Source: an uncultured Ruthenibacterium sp.
Lineage (GTDB): Bacteria; Bacillota; Clostridia; Oscillospirales; Ruminococcaceae
Assembly: GCA_944386555.1 (NCBI GenBank)
Contig: CALXBN010000036.1
Span: forward strand, 1 to 64,000
Direction: 5' to 3'
Length of the DNA: 64,000 nt
Made by a program: the position numbers and the translations under genes. Positions 1 to 8,329 of this stretch are shown one piece after another. The notes under the pieces are model-generated. The model did not search any database. It was not told the origin of the DNA and was given only the letters and a program-made list of their open reading frames with translations. Position 1 is the first letter of the stretch; each line of letters begins with the position of its first letter.

Positions 1-422
1 CTGCCATCCAGGAAGCAGACACCGCCATTGAAAATCTCTGGAAGGCGTTGGAGCGGGGACAGGCGGCCGACATGATTACTGAGCGGATTGAAAAACGCCA
101 GCACGAAAAAGAGGAACTGCAAGCGCAGTTGGCTGTCGAGATGGCAAAGCAGGTGACTCTGACAGCACCCCAGGTTAGAGCCTATCTCTACTCGCTCAGG
201 CAAGGAGACAAGAATGACGAGAACATCAGGCGTGGAATCATTAATATCTTCCTCCGGGCGGTATATTTGTATGATGACCGGTTCACCTTGGTTTTGAACG
301 GCAGCGACACTCCGATCACAATTGATGACATCCTGCTGGACGAGATCGAGGAGGGGCTTGAGGGTGACCTGACCAGCTGCGAAGGGTGTTCATCGTTGGT
401 TGCGGACGCTCCACCAGACTGA
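1..422 (+). CDS. Large serine recombinase, C-terminal fragment (cut by window edge)
   Basis: The reading frame is open from the first bases (codons begin at position 3) to a TGA at 420-422, so only the last ~139 residues are visible. The sequence is charged and predicted helical (ITERIEKRQHEKEELQAQL), followed by a section ending in VYLYDDRFTLVLNG. This resembles the coiled-coil and C-terminal segment of large serine recombinases, which integrate and excise conjugative or phage-like elements. The catalytic N-terminal resolvase domain and the zinc ribbon lie outside the window. A TTG at 48 is not a convincing start because the frame continues upstream. Assignment rests on the overall pattern only; a strong terminator follows directly. 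Confidence 0.6.
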   Translation, partial: AIQEADTAIENLWKALERGQAADMITERIEKRQHEKEELQAQLAVEMAKQVTLTAPQVRAYLYSLRQGDKNDENIRRGIINIFLRAVYLYDDRFTLVLNGSDTPITIDDILLDEIEEGLEGDLTSCEGCSSLVADAPPD

Positions 423-424
423 GT

Positions 425-460
425 CCGGGACGCAATTTGCGTTCCGGGCTTGTTTTTTTT
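425..460 (+). terminator. Rho-independent terminator after the recombinase
   Basis: An inverted repeat with arms CCGGGACGCAA and TTGCGTTCCGG (425-448) is followed by an eight-T run at 453-460, three bases after the recombinase stop codon. Confidence 0.85.
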
Positions 461-508
461 CGGAAATGGAGAAGTATCTTAGCGCATTTTGATGGAAGGA
501 TATCTATT

Positions 509-547
509 AAAAAGGCTGTGAGGGAATCATTTCCTTCACAGCCTTTT
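509..547 (-). terminator. Terminator of the lipoprotein gene (minus strand, possibly bidirectional)
   Basis: The arms AAAAAGGCTGTGAGGGAA and TTCCTTCACAGCCTTTTT surround a short loop. On the minus strand the stem ends in a T run, just downstream of the lipoprotein stop at 563. The plus strand also has a T run, so it may work both ways. Confidence 0.8.
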
Positions 548-562
548 TCTTTTTATCTAAGT

Positions 563-1414
563 TTACTTATTTGCAAAATACACATAGTACATAATATCGG
601 CAGAAGTATCATCACTGTGCGTTCCGTCGGGATATGATGTCAGTTCGAACAGATAATTCTCATATCCCTTTACCATTGTAAATAAAATCTGGAAAGAGTA
701 GGTGTTTCCGACAGAAAACCGCATATCGGACGGGTTATTTTGAAGGTCGAAGTTATTTGTGCCAAGGGCAAGATAAACGCTTGTTCCATCGGCAGAAGGT
801 ATTCCGCCGCCGCCGATATTGTTTTCTGAAAAGTTCATAGTAGGCTCTGTGATGCCATACTCCGGAGATGGGTAATCGCCAGGCACATAAACCTCGTAGT
901 CAAGCACGCACCATTCGACATCAGAGGGAACCTGATAATCTTCGCTCGAAAGGTCTATCTGATAATATGAACCGTTCGCGTTGCTCCGGTCTACTGCATC
1001 CTGTACATAGGCGGCATCCTCTGAGGATGTAGTAACGTTTGTTACGCGTACATATACGTTATGATATGTTTCGTCTTGTACGGAATAGTTGGCTATTGTG
1101 GCCCACTGGCCAACCGGAACCGGTGATTCTTCGGTAGCGGTGCTTCCGTCGATGGCGGAAGAAATGTCTGGTTCGCTTCCGGATGCAGGCATTTCGGAAG
1201 AGGCGTCAGGCTCTTGCGCAGGTTCCTGGGAGGCGTCAGATTCGGACGTTTCTGCTTCGGAAGCCGGTGGCTCTGAGCTTACATCGCTTGTTCCGAAAGA
1301 TTCGGAGCTAACAGAAGCAGGTTCCTGGCTGGCCCCGCTTTCGCCGCCGCAGGCAGTGAAAGCAAACAAGAGAACCGCTGCAAGCAATGCTGCAATGACC
1401 CTTTTCCTTTTCAT
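563..1414 (-). CDS. Putative lipoprotein of unknown function
   Basis: A 283-residue exported protein. The start at 1414 is chosen because AAGGAGGAAC lies just upstream on the minus strand; an upstream in-frame ATG has no ribosome site. Residues 1-22 form a lipoprotein signal peptide (basic start, hydrophobic core, lipobox FTAC with Cys22). A low-complexity Ser/Glu/Ala/Pro linker (about residues 25-100) is followed by a C-terminal domain of about 180 residues with no motif I recognise. It is probably anchored on the outer face of the membrane. The DNA is visibly less GC-rich than the following genes and lies between a recombinase tail and AT-rich spacer, which suggests acquired DNA. Function unknown. 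Confidence 0.8.
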   Translation of the reverse strand: MKRKRVIAALLAAVLLFAFTACGGESGASQEPASVSSESFGTSDVSSEPPASEAETSESDASQEPAQEPDASSEMPASGSEPDISSAIDGSTATEESPVPVGQWATIANYSVQDETYHNVYVRVTNVTTSSEDAAYVQDAVDRSNANGSYYQIDLSSEDYQVPSDVEWCVLDYEVYVPGDYPSPEYGITEPTMNFSENNIGGGGIPSADGTSVYLALGTNNFDLQNNPSDMRFSVGNTYSFQILFTMVKGYENYLFELTSYPDGTHSDDTSADIMYYVYFANK

Positions 1415-1515
1415 GATATAGTTCCTCCTTTTACCATATACCAAATACCGATGTTTCTTGTTTCTCAGGTCTGGTTAAAAATACTCCCTGTCCATATTGT
1501 GCTTATCACAATTTT

Positions 1516-1545
1516 ATCATAGCAATGGGGCGAAATTTATAGAAA
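1516..1545 (-). promoter_or_regulatory. Possible promoter of the lipoprotein gene
   Basis: On the minus strand a -10 box TATGAT (1516-1521) lies 18 bp from a weak -35 box TTTCTA (1540-1545) in an AT-rich spacer. The remaining spacer to 1701 shows no other gene or clear signal. Confidence 0.35.
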
Positions 1546-1701
1546 TACATTTTGAAACAAATGAGACTGTTTCAGCCTTTCTTGATGAATGCCCCGCCTT
1601 CTGCCGGGAATATCAAAAATGAACAGCTCCATTGCCCAAAACTTCTGCCCGCATTTTTTATAAAAGGGAATACATAATGTGGCTGCCTTATCCGTTCGGA
1701 T

Positions 1702-3048
1702 TTACGCGGCCAGATAAGTATCCATATAATCAAAATAATAAGCCCAGTCTTCGGGGGTGATATCATGCCAGCCCGGGCGGCAGTGATACCCCATGGACTC
1801 GGTGAAGAAGGATTCACCGGCCGCAGGCTGGGTTTGTCCGTCCGACAACACATCGTCCCCGATGACGTCCATCCCGCACAAACTGAAAGCGGGCCGGCTG
1901 GCCATCAGGCTGTTCCAGGCGCCCTGGGGGTCGGCCCACAAATCGCCGTCGGCACAGGCCACATACACCTTCCGGGGCGCAATGCATGCCAGCAGCAGGT
2001 GCTGATCCACAGGCAGGCCGTCTACATCCTCCGTATGGGCTTTGTACTGGCTGCAAAACCAGTGGGGGAAGAGCGCATTGATGGACTGGATGGTTTCGCC
2101 GCGGTTGCCCCGGGTCAGGCTGGCGCCGGTGTTGCCGGAATCATTGCTGATCACCAGGGCGATGCGCTCATCGTTGGCACCGGCCCACACGGCGGCTTTG
2201 CCCAGGCGGCTGTGGCCCACGTCGGCAATGCGGGCAGCATCCACGGCTTCATCCTGCACCAGATAGTCCACACCGCGCATGATTCCAAAAGCCCAGGCGC
2301 CCACAGCTTTGAATTCCGGCTCGTCAAACAAGCCGATCACCCGGCTGTCATAGCTGTCGGCGTTATCGGGGGCGAAATCGTTGCAGTACATGGTGGCGAC
2401 GCCGTATCCGCGGGCCACGGCTTCCTCCACGACCCAGCGCCCGGCCTTTGAGCCGCGCTCACCGGCCAGGGTCTCTTCATCGCCCTCGTAGGCGTAAGAG
2501 GGCAGAATGGCCGGGTCATCCAGCACGGTATGGTTGCCGTTGAAGTTCAGGCCTACCACTACGGGTACAGGGCTGTCTGCGTCGGCAGGCAGATACAGCA
2601 GCATCAGCGCATCACTGCTGCCCTTGTCAGTGGTGACAGTAATCTTCACCTGCCGGCGCAGAGCCTTGCCGTCCAGCGCTTCGCCTTCCTCCACGGTTTC
2701 AAAAGCGGTTTCAAACCCATTCCTGGGCAGGGTGCCATATACGTTTTCCTCAAACAGCGCCAGCACCTCATCCCGGCGCGCGGCCAGCTGCTGTTCCGTT
2801 TCCACCGGGGCCCCGCCGGCCGTGGTCAGAACGGCCGGCAGGGTGGCGTAATCCCGCTGGCCGCCGATCACATACGCCCGCATGGAATCGGACAGCTCCA
2901 TTTGGAAATTGCTGGTGATGGCCACCAGGTTGGGCCAGGGCAGCAGGCTGTGCAGGTACAGCACCAGCGCCCCGGCCGCCAAAACAACCAGCAGCACCAG
3001 CCCCAGGGGAATAAACCACCAACGGAACCGCTTTTTCTTTTCCGTCAT
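1702..3048 (-). CDS. Membrane-anchored CE15-type glucuronoyl esterase
   Basis: A 448-residue protein with one N-terminal membrane segment (about 11-34) and an extracellular alpha/beta-hydrolase domain. The signature VGHSRLGKAAVWAG places the nucleophile at Ser280, and GWHDITPEDWAYYFDYMD supplies the His (His428). The SNDSGNTGASLTRG stretch also matches CE15 esterases. Members of this family cleave esters between 4-O-methyl-glucuronic acid on xylan and lignin alcohols. The gene follows a sugar isomerase-like gene by 55 nt and shares its promoter, consistent with plant polysaccharide use. The N-terminal anchor suggests the enzyme stays on the cell surface. The exact substrate is inferred from family resemblance; a related acyl or xylan esterase activity is possible. 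Confidence 0.78.
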   Translation of the reverse strand: MTEKKKRFRWWFIPLGLVLLVVLAAGALVLYLHSLLPWPNLVAITSNFQMELSDSMRAYVIGGQRDYATLPAVLTTAGGAPVETEQQLAARRDEVLALFEENVYGTLPRNGFETAFETVEEGEALDGKALRRQVKITVTTDKGSSDALMLLYLPADADSPVPVVVGLNFNGNHTVLDDPAILPSYAYEGDEETLAGERGSKAGRWVVEEAVARGYGVATMYCNDFAPDNADSYDSRVIGLFDEPEFKAVGAWAFGIMRGVDYLVQDEAVDAARIADVGHSRLGKAAVWAGANDERIALVISNDSGNTGASLTRGNRGETIQSINALFPHWFCSQYKAHTEDVDGLPVDQHLLLACIAPRKVYVACADGDLWADPQGAWNSLMASRPAFSLCGMDVIGDDVLSDGQTQPAAGESFFTESMGYHCRPGWHDITPEDWAYYFDYMDTYLAA

Positions 3049-3103
3049 ACTGTTACACTTCCTTTGCGCTTTGCGGCAATTCGGAGAGGTATCCGGGCGC
3101 GGG

Positions 3104-3961
3104 TCACAGCCAGCTGCCGTACCCCATTTTGATCAGATTATCCCGGCTGGTGCGCAGGCAGTCCCATACGTCACGGCCGTAGCAGTTATCCTGTTCAATC
3201 AGGAAATACTCACTGCCGCTGGCCAGGCCCTCTTCGATGATGGCGGGCATATCCAGTGAGCCCTCGCCCACTTCTGCGTATTGCTCCACATCGCCGAAGA
3301 TCTGGTAAAATTGGGAAGGAGGCAAAGCGGGATCCGGCACCAGGCCGATGCGGTAATCTTTCAGATGCAGCAGCCGGATGCGGCCGGCAAAACTGCGGAT
3401 GTAAGCCACCGGGTCCACGCCGCCACGCCACATCCAGTGGCTGTCCAGCTCGAAGCCCATAGCCTGGGTGCGCTTGCGCATATGGGTCAGGATCGGTTCG
3501 CCGTCCAGACGGTAGAACTCCATGCTGTGGGCATGGTAATACAGGTCGATGCCCAAAGGCTTGAGCTTCTGTGCAAACCCCTCACAGATATCCGTCATCT
3601 CCAGCATCAGCTCAGGGGATGCCGCATAAGACATCGGCAGCATGCCGATGCGCAGGATGGCGCAGTCCACCGCGCGGCAGTCTTCCACGATTTTTTCAAA
3701 ATTGTGGCGCAGCGTGTCGCCGGGATATTTGTACTGGGCCGAAATGTCGTCCAGACCGCAGGACATCGCCGCCACCTTGACGCCGAAATCCCGCTGGGCC
3801 TTCGCCAGGGCCTCTACATTTTCCTGGGTCATGTCGATCTGGGAGACTTCTACCGCATGAAACCCAAGGTCGGCCACTTTCCGCATCACGGCGTAGATGC
3901 CTTTTTCGGCAATCTCCCGCTTGAGCATCATCATCTGTACGCCAATGGTTCCCTTATCCAT
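3104..3961 (-). CDS. Sugar phosphate isomerase/epimerase-like TIM-barrel protein
   Basis: A 285-residue protein of the xylose isomerase-like TIM-barrel family. The segments DLGFHAVEVSQ near the N terminus, FELDSHWMWRGG (Asp and His as metal ligands), LLHLKDYRIG and EVGEGSLDMP near the end are typical. Such enzymes use a divalent metal to isomerise or epimerise sugars or inositols in the cytoplasm. The ATG at 3961 is preceded by AAAGGAC on the minus strand. First gene of a two-gene operon with the CE15 esterase, behind a good promoter. The substrate cannot be told from sequence; a sugar acid or pentose released from glucuronoxylan would fit the neighbour. Confidence 0.75.
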   Translation of the reverse strand: MDKGTIGVQMMMLKREIAEKGIYAVMRKVADLGFHAVEVSQIDMTQENVEALAKAQRDFGVKVAAMSCGLDDISAQYKYPGDTLRHNFEKIVEDCRAVDCAILRIGMLPMSYAASPELMLEMTDICEGFAQKLKPLGIDLYYHAHSMEFYRLDGEPILTHMRKRTQAMGFELDSHWMWRGGVDPVAYIRSFAGRIRLLHLKDYRIGLVPDPALPPSQFYQIFGDVEQYAEVGEGSLDMPAIIEEGLASGSEYFLIEQDNCYGRDVWDCLRTSRDNLIKMGYGSWL

Positions 3962-4003
3962 CAGAACACGTCCTTTCCACTATTGTAAAGTACTGTTTAT
4001 ATT

Positions 4004-4032
4004 ATTGTAGCATTTGCTCCGCGGAAAAGCAA
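4004..4032 (-). promoter_or_regulatory. Sigma-A-type promoter of the isomerase-esterase operon
   Basis: On the minus strand, -35 TTGCTT (4027-4032), 17 bp spacer and -10 TACAAT (4004-4009), about 43 nt upstream of the start codon. Confidence 0.7.
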
Positions 4033-4170
4033 AGCAAATGGTGGAAATTCAACAATATCACGAATATATTGGTCAATATGCACAAAATCGGAGCGGACAG
4101 CCGCGGCAGTGCGGCGGACGATGCAGGAGGAAAAACGAAAAAATTCTGCGATTTATTTCACAAACCCCGT

Positions 4171-4199
4171 TGCAAGCGGCACGGTTTTCATTTATAATA
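4171..4199 (+). promoter_or_regulatory. Promoter of the OadG-like gene
   Basis: TTGCAA (4171-4176), exactly 17 bp, then a perfect TATAAT (4194-4199). The spacer from 4033 to 4170 shows nothing else recognisable. Confidence 0.8.
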
Positions 4200-4236
4200 A
4201 GAAAAGATATTGGAACCCAAAAGGGAGGATATTGTT

Positions 4237-4689
4237 ATGGGTATTTCCCCGTTTACAAGCGCCGGCCTGCTGAGCATCTTCCTGGTGGAGCCCTCTTGGC
4301 CCACTGTGGTGGTCGCCGGCATCGTGCTGGTGTTGGCTGTGCTGCTGGTGCTGTATCTGCTGATCGTGCTGGAAGGTGCGGTGTTCCGCTCGGCGGGCCG
4401 CAAATCCGCTGAGGCTGTGCCTGCACCTGTTGTGCCGGCGCCTGCTGCGCCTGCGCCCGTGGCGGCCGCACCCGCTCCTGCTGTGGCGGCTGGAATCCCC
4501 GGCGAAGTGGTAGCAGCCATTGCCGGTGCCCTGGCTTGCATGGAGCCGGAAGGCGTCCGCTATGCCGTGCAGAGCATTGCCCCCGCAGCTGTGCCGGCTC
4601 CGGCGGCAGCGGCTGCGCCCGTGCACGCCCGTACCGGACGCAGTGCCTGGGCCCAGGCGGGCATTGCCGCCAATACCCAGCCGTTCTGA
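4237..4689 (+). CDS. OadG-like (sodium pump decarboxylase gamma subunit) membrane protein
   Basis: A 150-residue protein with an N-terminal membrane segment (about 20-45), a short basic patch, then a long Ala/Pro linker (about 60-90), a small C-terminal segment (GEVVAAIAGALACMEPEG) and another Ala/Pro stretch. This layout fits the gamma subunit of sodium-translocating decarboxylases, which anchors the soluble carboxyltransferase/biotin parts to the membrane beta subunit. The ATG at 4237 follows AAGGGAGG; the upstream TTG at 4210 has no ribosome site. It has its own promoter and terminator, so it is monocistronic. The beta subunit lies far away at 57641 with its own tiny gamma-like gene, so the partner of this protein is uncertain. 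Confidence 0.6.
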   Translation: MGISPFTSAGLLSIFLVEPSWPTVVVAGIVLVLAVLLVLYLLIVLEGAVFRSAGRKSAEAVPAPVVPAPAAPAPVAAAPAPAVAAGIPGEVVAAIAGALACMEPEGVRYAVQSIAPAAVPAPAAAAAPVHARTGRSAWAQAGIAANTQPF

Positions 4690-4719
4690 GGCATTGTGCC
4701 GCTTGCCCGGCAAAGATCC

Positions 4720-4749
4720 AAAAGCCGTCCCGACCGACGGCTTTTTCTT
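4720..4749 (+). terminator. Terminator after the OadG-like gene
   Basis: Arms AAAAGCCGTC and GACGGCTTTT around a six-base loop, followed by TTTTCTTT. Confidence 0.8.
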
Positions 4750-4764
4750 TTGGCCCGCAAAGCC

Positions 4765-4794
4765 TTTACCGCATGGGGTCAAGTGTGCTATACT
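4765..4794 (+). promoter_or_regulatory. Promoter of pcrA
   Basis: TTTACC (4765-4770), 18 bp, TATACT (4789-4794). It lies directly behind the preceding terminator and about 30 nt before the helicase start. Confidence 0.6.
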
Positions 4795-4826
4795 TACAAC
4801 GAATATAATCAAGTATGAGGGAACCC

Positions 4827-7352
4827 ATGAACGAGACATTGTCTGCGCAGTTTGAGCGCCTGCGCAAAACGTATATGGAAAGCTGCTTTGGCCGGTTGAA
4901 CCCGGTACAGCTGCAGGCGGTATTTGCCACTCGGGGGCCGCTGCTGATTTTGGCGGGAGCGGGCAGCGGAAAAACCACTGTCCTGGTGAACCGAATTGCC
5001 AACCTGATCCGTTTCGGCGACGGCTACAGCGCGCCGGCTCCGGCAGGCATCACCGGGGAGGATGTGGCCAGGCTGCAGCAGATTGTGGAAACCGGCGGCC
5101 GGCCGGATGAGCGCCTGGAGAAGCTGCTGGCCCACTGGCCGGTGTATCCGTATCACATTTTGGCCATTACTTTTACCAATAAAGCGGCGGGAGAGCTGAA
5201 AAACCGCCTGTCCGACATGCTGGGCCAGGCGGGGCAGGAGGTGAATGCCTCCACATTCCATTCGGCCTGTGTGCGTATCCTGCGCCGGGAGGCTGAGCGC
5301 TTGGGCTTTCCCCGCAGCTTTACCATCTATGACACCGATGACCAGCAGCGCGCCATGAAAGAAGTGTACAAGCAGCTGAATGTGGACGACAAGTTCCTGC
5401 CGGTGAAATCCGCTATGGGGGCTATTGGCCGGCTGAAGGATCAAATGATCAGCCCCAAAGACGCACTGGCCACAGGCAAAGATGTGCGCAGCGGCCTGGT
5501 GGCCAGGGTGTACGAAGCCTACCAGAAGCGCCTGCAGAAGGCCGGTGCCTTTGACTTTGACGACCTGATCTATTTCACCGTGTGCCTGCTGCAGGATTTC
5601 CCCGATGTGCGGGAATATTATCAGGACCGCTACCGCTACATCCTGGTGGACGAATATCAGGATACCAGTGTGGCCCAATTCCAGCTGGTGTACCTGCTGG
5701 CGGGGCCCGAGCGCAATGTGTGCGTGGTGGGCGATGACGACCAGAGCATCTACCGCTTCCGGGGAGCAACCATTGAAAATATCCTGAATTTCGAGCAGCA
5801 TTTTCCCGGTGCACAGCTGATCCGCCTGGAGCAGAACTACCGCTCCACCGCGAACATCCTGAATGCGGCCAACTGTGTTATCCGCCACAACCAGGCCCGC
5901 AAGGGCAAAACCCTGTGGACGCAGAACGGAGAGGGCGCGCAGATCCTCCACTACGAGGCGGACAGCGAGCTGGACGAGGCCGCGCACATCGCATCTGTCA
6001 TCGGCCGGCATGTGCGCGAGGGCGCCCGCCTGCGGGACCATGCGGTGCTGTACCGGATGAACGCCCAGTCCGGCCCGGTGGAGAACTACTTTGCCCGGGC
6101 GGGCATCCCCTACAAAATTGTCGGCGGCCAGCGCTTTTACGACCGCAAAGAAATCAAGGATATGCTGGCCTACATGAGCATCGTGGCCAACCCGCAGGAC
6201 GATCTGCGCCTGCGGCGCATTATCAACGAACCTGCCCGCAAAATCGGCGCCGCCACCGTGCAGGCGGTGGCGGATTTGGCGGCCGGGCGTGCGGGGGCCA
6301 TGCTGGATGTGATCGCTCATCTGGAGGAATACCCCCAGCTGCACAGGGCCTCCTCGGCGCTGGGCGGCTTTTACAGGGTGTATACCCAGCTGCGGGCAGC
6401 CGCAGACAGCCTGCCGTTGGATGAATTCACGGCGCAGGTGATGGAAATCACCGGCTACCGCGCAATGCTGGAAGCCGCCGGGGAAGAAGGGCAGACTCGC
6501 CTGGAAAATATCGGCCAGCTGGTGTCCAGCGTGAAAACCTATGCCGACCAGCGCGGTCCTGAAGCCAGCCTGGCGGGCTTCTTGGAAGAAGTGGCGCTGA
6601 TCAGCGATATTGACAGCTACAATGAGGACGCCGACGTGGTGGTGCTGATGACCATGCACGCAGCCAAGGGCCTGGAGTTCGACTACGTGTTCATCGTAGG
6701 CCTGGAGGAGGGGATCTTCCCCAGTGAGATGAGCCGCTATTCCGAGGAGGATTTGGAAGAGGAGCGGCGGCTGTGCTATGTGGGCATCACCCGGGCCAAG
6801 AAGGAGCTGTATCTGTCCAGCGCCCACGCGCGGATGCTGTTTGGACAGACCAAGCACAACAAGCCCTCCCGCTTTTTGGAGGAGATCGACCCACGGCTGA
6901 TCCGGCATGAGGAAAGCGCATCCGCTGTCCGGATGCGGGCTGCCCGGGAGGCATACCTGCAGCGCCAGAACGCCTATCTGGACCGCAGCTACAACCGTGG
7001 CGTATCCGCCTCAGGCAGCTGGAACGGCGCAGCCTACGCTGCAGCCGGGCGCAGCACGCCGGCGAGTTCCGCCCGCCCGCGCGCGGCTGCGGCGGGTGCG
7101 CCGGGGCGCAGTTTTGGCCCGGCATCCTCCATTCGCGCTAGCCAGGCCGCCGGCGGGCCTGGCGCTGGGCGCAGCAGCGGGCCGGCGCCCTATCAGTCCG
7201 GCGACCATGTGGAGCACAAGGTCTTCGGCCGGGGTACCGTGCTGAAGGTGACGCCCGTGGGCGGAGACCACATTGTGGAGATCCGCTTCGACACCGCCGG
7301 TGTGAAAAAAACCATGGCCAATTATGCGCCGCTGCGGCGGCTGGATGAGTGA
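4827..7352 (+). CDS. pcrA: ATP-dependent DNA helicase PcrA/UvrD family
   Basis: An 841-residue superfamily 1 helicase that unwinds DNA 3'-5' in repair and replication restart. Walker A GAGSGKT, motif Ia TFTNKAA, motif II VDEYQDT, motif III GDDDQSIYRFRGA, LEQNYRS, TMHAAKGLEFDYVF and YVGITRAK are all intact. The C terminus ends in GDHVEHKVFGRGTVLKV, the small domain that in PcrA contacts RNA polymerase, preceded by a low-complexity Ala/Gly/Ser linker (about residues 715-775). About 38 extra residues lie between motifs I and Ia compared with Bacillus PcrA. The start at 4827 is preferred because GAGGGAA precedes it; the ATG at 4815 lacks a ribosome site. Confidence 0.95.
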   Translation: MNETLSAQFERLRKTYMESCFGRLNPVQLQAVFATRGPLLILAGAGSGKTTVLVNRIANLIRFGDGYSAPAPAGITGEDVARLQQIVETGGRPDERLEKLLAHWPVYPYHILAITFTNKAAGELKNRLSDMLGQAGQEVNASTFHSACVRILRREAERLGFPRSFTIYDTDDQQRAMKEVYKQLNVDDKFLPVKSAMGAIGRLKDQMISPKDALATGKDVRSGLVARVYEAYQKRLQKAGAFDFDDLIYFTVCLLQDFPDVREYYQDRYRYILVDEYQDTSVAQFQLVYLLAGPERNVCVVGDDDQSIYRFRGATIENILNFEQHFPGAQLIRLEQNYRSTANILNAANCVIRHNQARKGKTLWTQNGEGAQILHYEADSELDEAAHIASVIGRHVREGARLRDHAVLYRMNAQSGPVENYFARAGIPYKIVGGQRFYDRKEIKDMLAYMSIVANPQDDLRLRRIINEPARKIGAATVQAVADLAAGRAGAMLDVIAHLEEYPQLHRASSALGGFYRVYTQLRAAADSLPLDEFTAQVMEITGYRAMLEAAGEEGQTRLENIGQLVSSVKTYADQRGPEASLAGFLEEVALISDIDSYNEDADVVVLMTMHAAKGLEFDYVFIVGLEEGIFPSEMSRYSEEDLEEERRLCYVGITRAKKELYLSSAHARMLFGQTKHNKPSRFLEEIDPRLIRHEESASAVRMRAAREAYLQRQNAYLDRSYNRGVSASGSWNGAAYAAAGRSTPASSARPRAAAAGAPGRSFGPASSIRASQAAGGPGAGRSSGPAPYQSGDHVEHKVFGRGTVLKVTPVGGDHIVEIRFDTAGVKKTMANYAPLRRLDE

Positions 7353-7420
7353 ACGGCCGTGCGCTGCGCGGCCATTCCCCGCGGGGAACGGCCTCTGCAA
7401 CGCAAGAAAGGGAGATTTCC

Positions 7421-8224
7421 ATGAATGTAAAGCTTATTGCCTATACGCCTGAACCGGAAAAAGTGGTTGCTGCCGCTGCCAAACTGTGCTACTCCAACGC
7501 ACGGATCGATGATCTGCTGGACGGTTTGACACCAGAGAAAAGCCGGGAATTTGTGCAGCGCCTGGCCAGCATGGGGCATGAAAGCCCTACTGAGCACGTC
7601 AGCTTTACTTTTGCCATAGAGGGGGTGTCCCGGTCTCTGCTGGCGCAGATCACCCGCCACCGCATCGCTTCTTACAGCGTGCAGAGCCAGCGCTATGTGA
7701 ACCTGCACCAGTTCGACTATGTGCTGCCTCCGGAATTGGCCGGCGACGCCGAGGTCGAGGCGGCCTTCCGCCAGGCGATGGAGGAAGAGGCGCAGCACTA
7801 CCAGCGCATCACCGGGATTTTGAAGGAAAAGCACAAGGCAGCCTTTCTGGCACAGGGAAAGGACGAAAAGACGGCGGCCCGCATGGCGGAAAAGAAGGCC
7901 ATTGAGGACGCCCGGTTTGTACTGCCCAACGCTTGCACCACCAAGATGGTGGTGACCATGAATGCCCGCAGCCTGCACAATTTCTTCCGCCACCGCTGCT
8001 GCAACCGGGCTCAGTGGGAGATCCGCGCCCTGGCCGATGAGATGCTGCGCCTGGTGTACCGGGTGGCGCCCAGCCTGTTTGTGAATGCAGGCCCCTCCTG
8101 CGTGAAGGGGCCGTGCCCTGAAGGCGCCATGTCCTGCGGACAGGCGGCCCAGGTGTGTGAGCGTTACGTGCAGCTGAAGCAGGAGGCGGCGGGGCAGGCA
8201 AGAGCGGCGGAAACAGAGGCCTGA
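7421..8224 (+). CDS. thyX: Flavin-dependent thymidylate synthase ThyX
   Basis: A 267-residue enzyme that makes dTMP from dUMP using FAD, methylenetetrahydrofolate and NADPH. The ThyX signature RHRIASYSVQS (Arg-His-Arg-X7-Ser type) is intact, and a second conserved stretch SLHNFFRHRCCNRAQWEIR is present near residue 180. The start is the ATG after AAGAAAGGGAG; the upstream frame overlapping the end of pcrA has no ribosome site. The gene is followed by a thymidylate kinase-like gene, so the two together could take dUMP to dTDP. Confidence 0.95.
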   Translation: MNVKLIAYTPEPEKVVAAAAKLCYSNARIDDLLDGLTPEKSREFVQRLASMGHESPTEHVSFTFAIEGVSRSLLAQITRHRIASYSVQSQRYVNLHQFDYVLPPELAGDAEVEAAFRQAMEEEAQHYQRITGILKEKHKAAFLAQGKDEKTAARMAEKKAIEDARFVLPNACTTKMVVTMNARSLHNFFRHRCCNRAQWEIRALADEMLRLVYRVAPSLFVNAGPSCVKGPCPEGAMSCGQAAQVCERYVQLKQEAAGQARAAETEA

Positions 8225-8329
8225 CGGCACTGTAAAGCTGAGTAGCTTTGCGGAGGGAGATCACGGGAATGCGCTGTAAGGCTGTATTCCTTTACATGTA
8301 AAAGTGGGACAGACGGGGAGGAAATGCCG

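Noticed and set aside
386-637. Short plus-strand frame over the two terminators after the recombinase
   Set aside because: It is made of hairpin sequence and the end of the opposite lipoprotein gene; no ribosome site.
8291-8302. Perfect palindrome TTTACATGTAAA between thyX and the kinase gene
   Set aside because: A single 12-base AT palindrome with no promoter or second copy; no support for a regulatory role.
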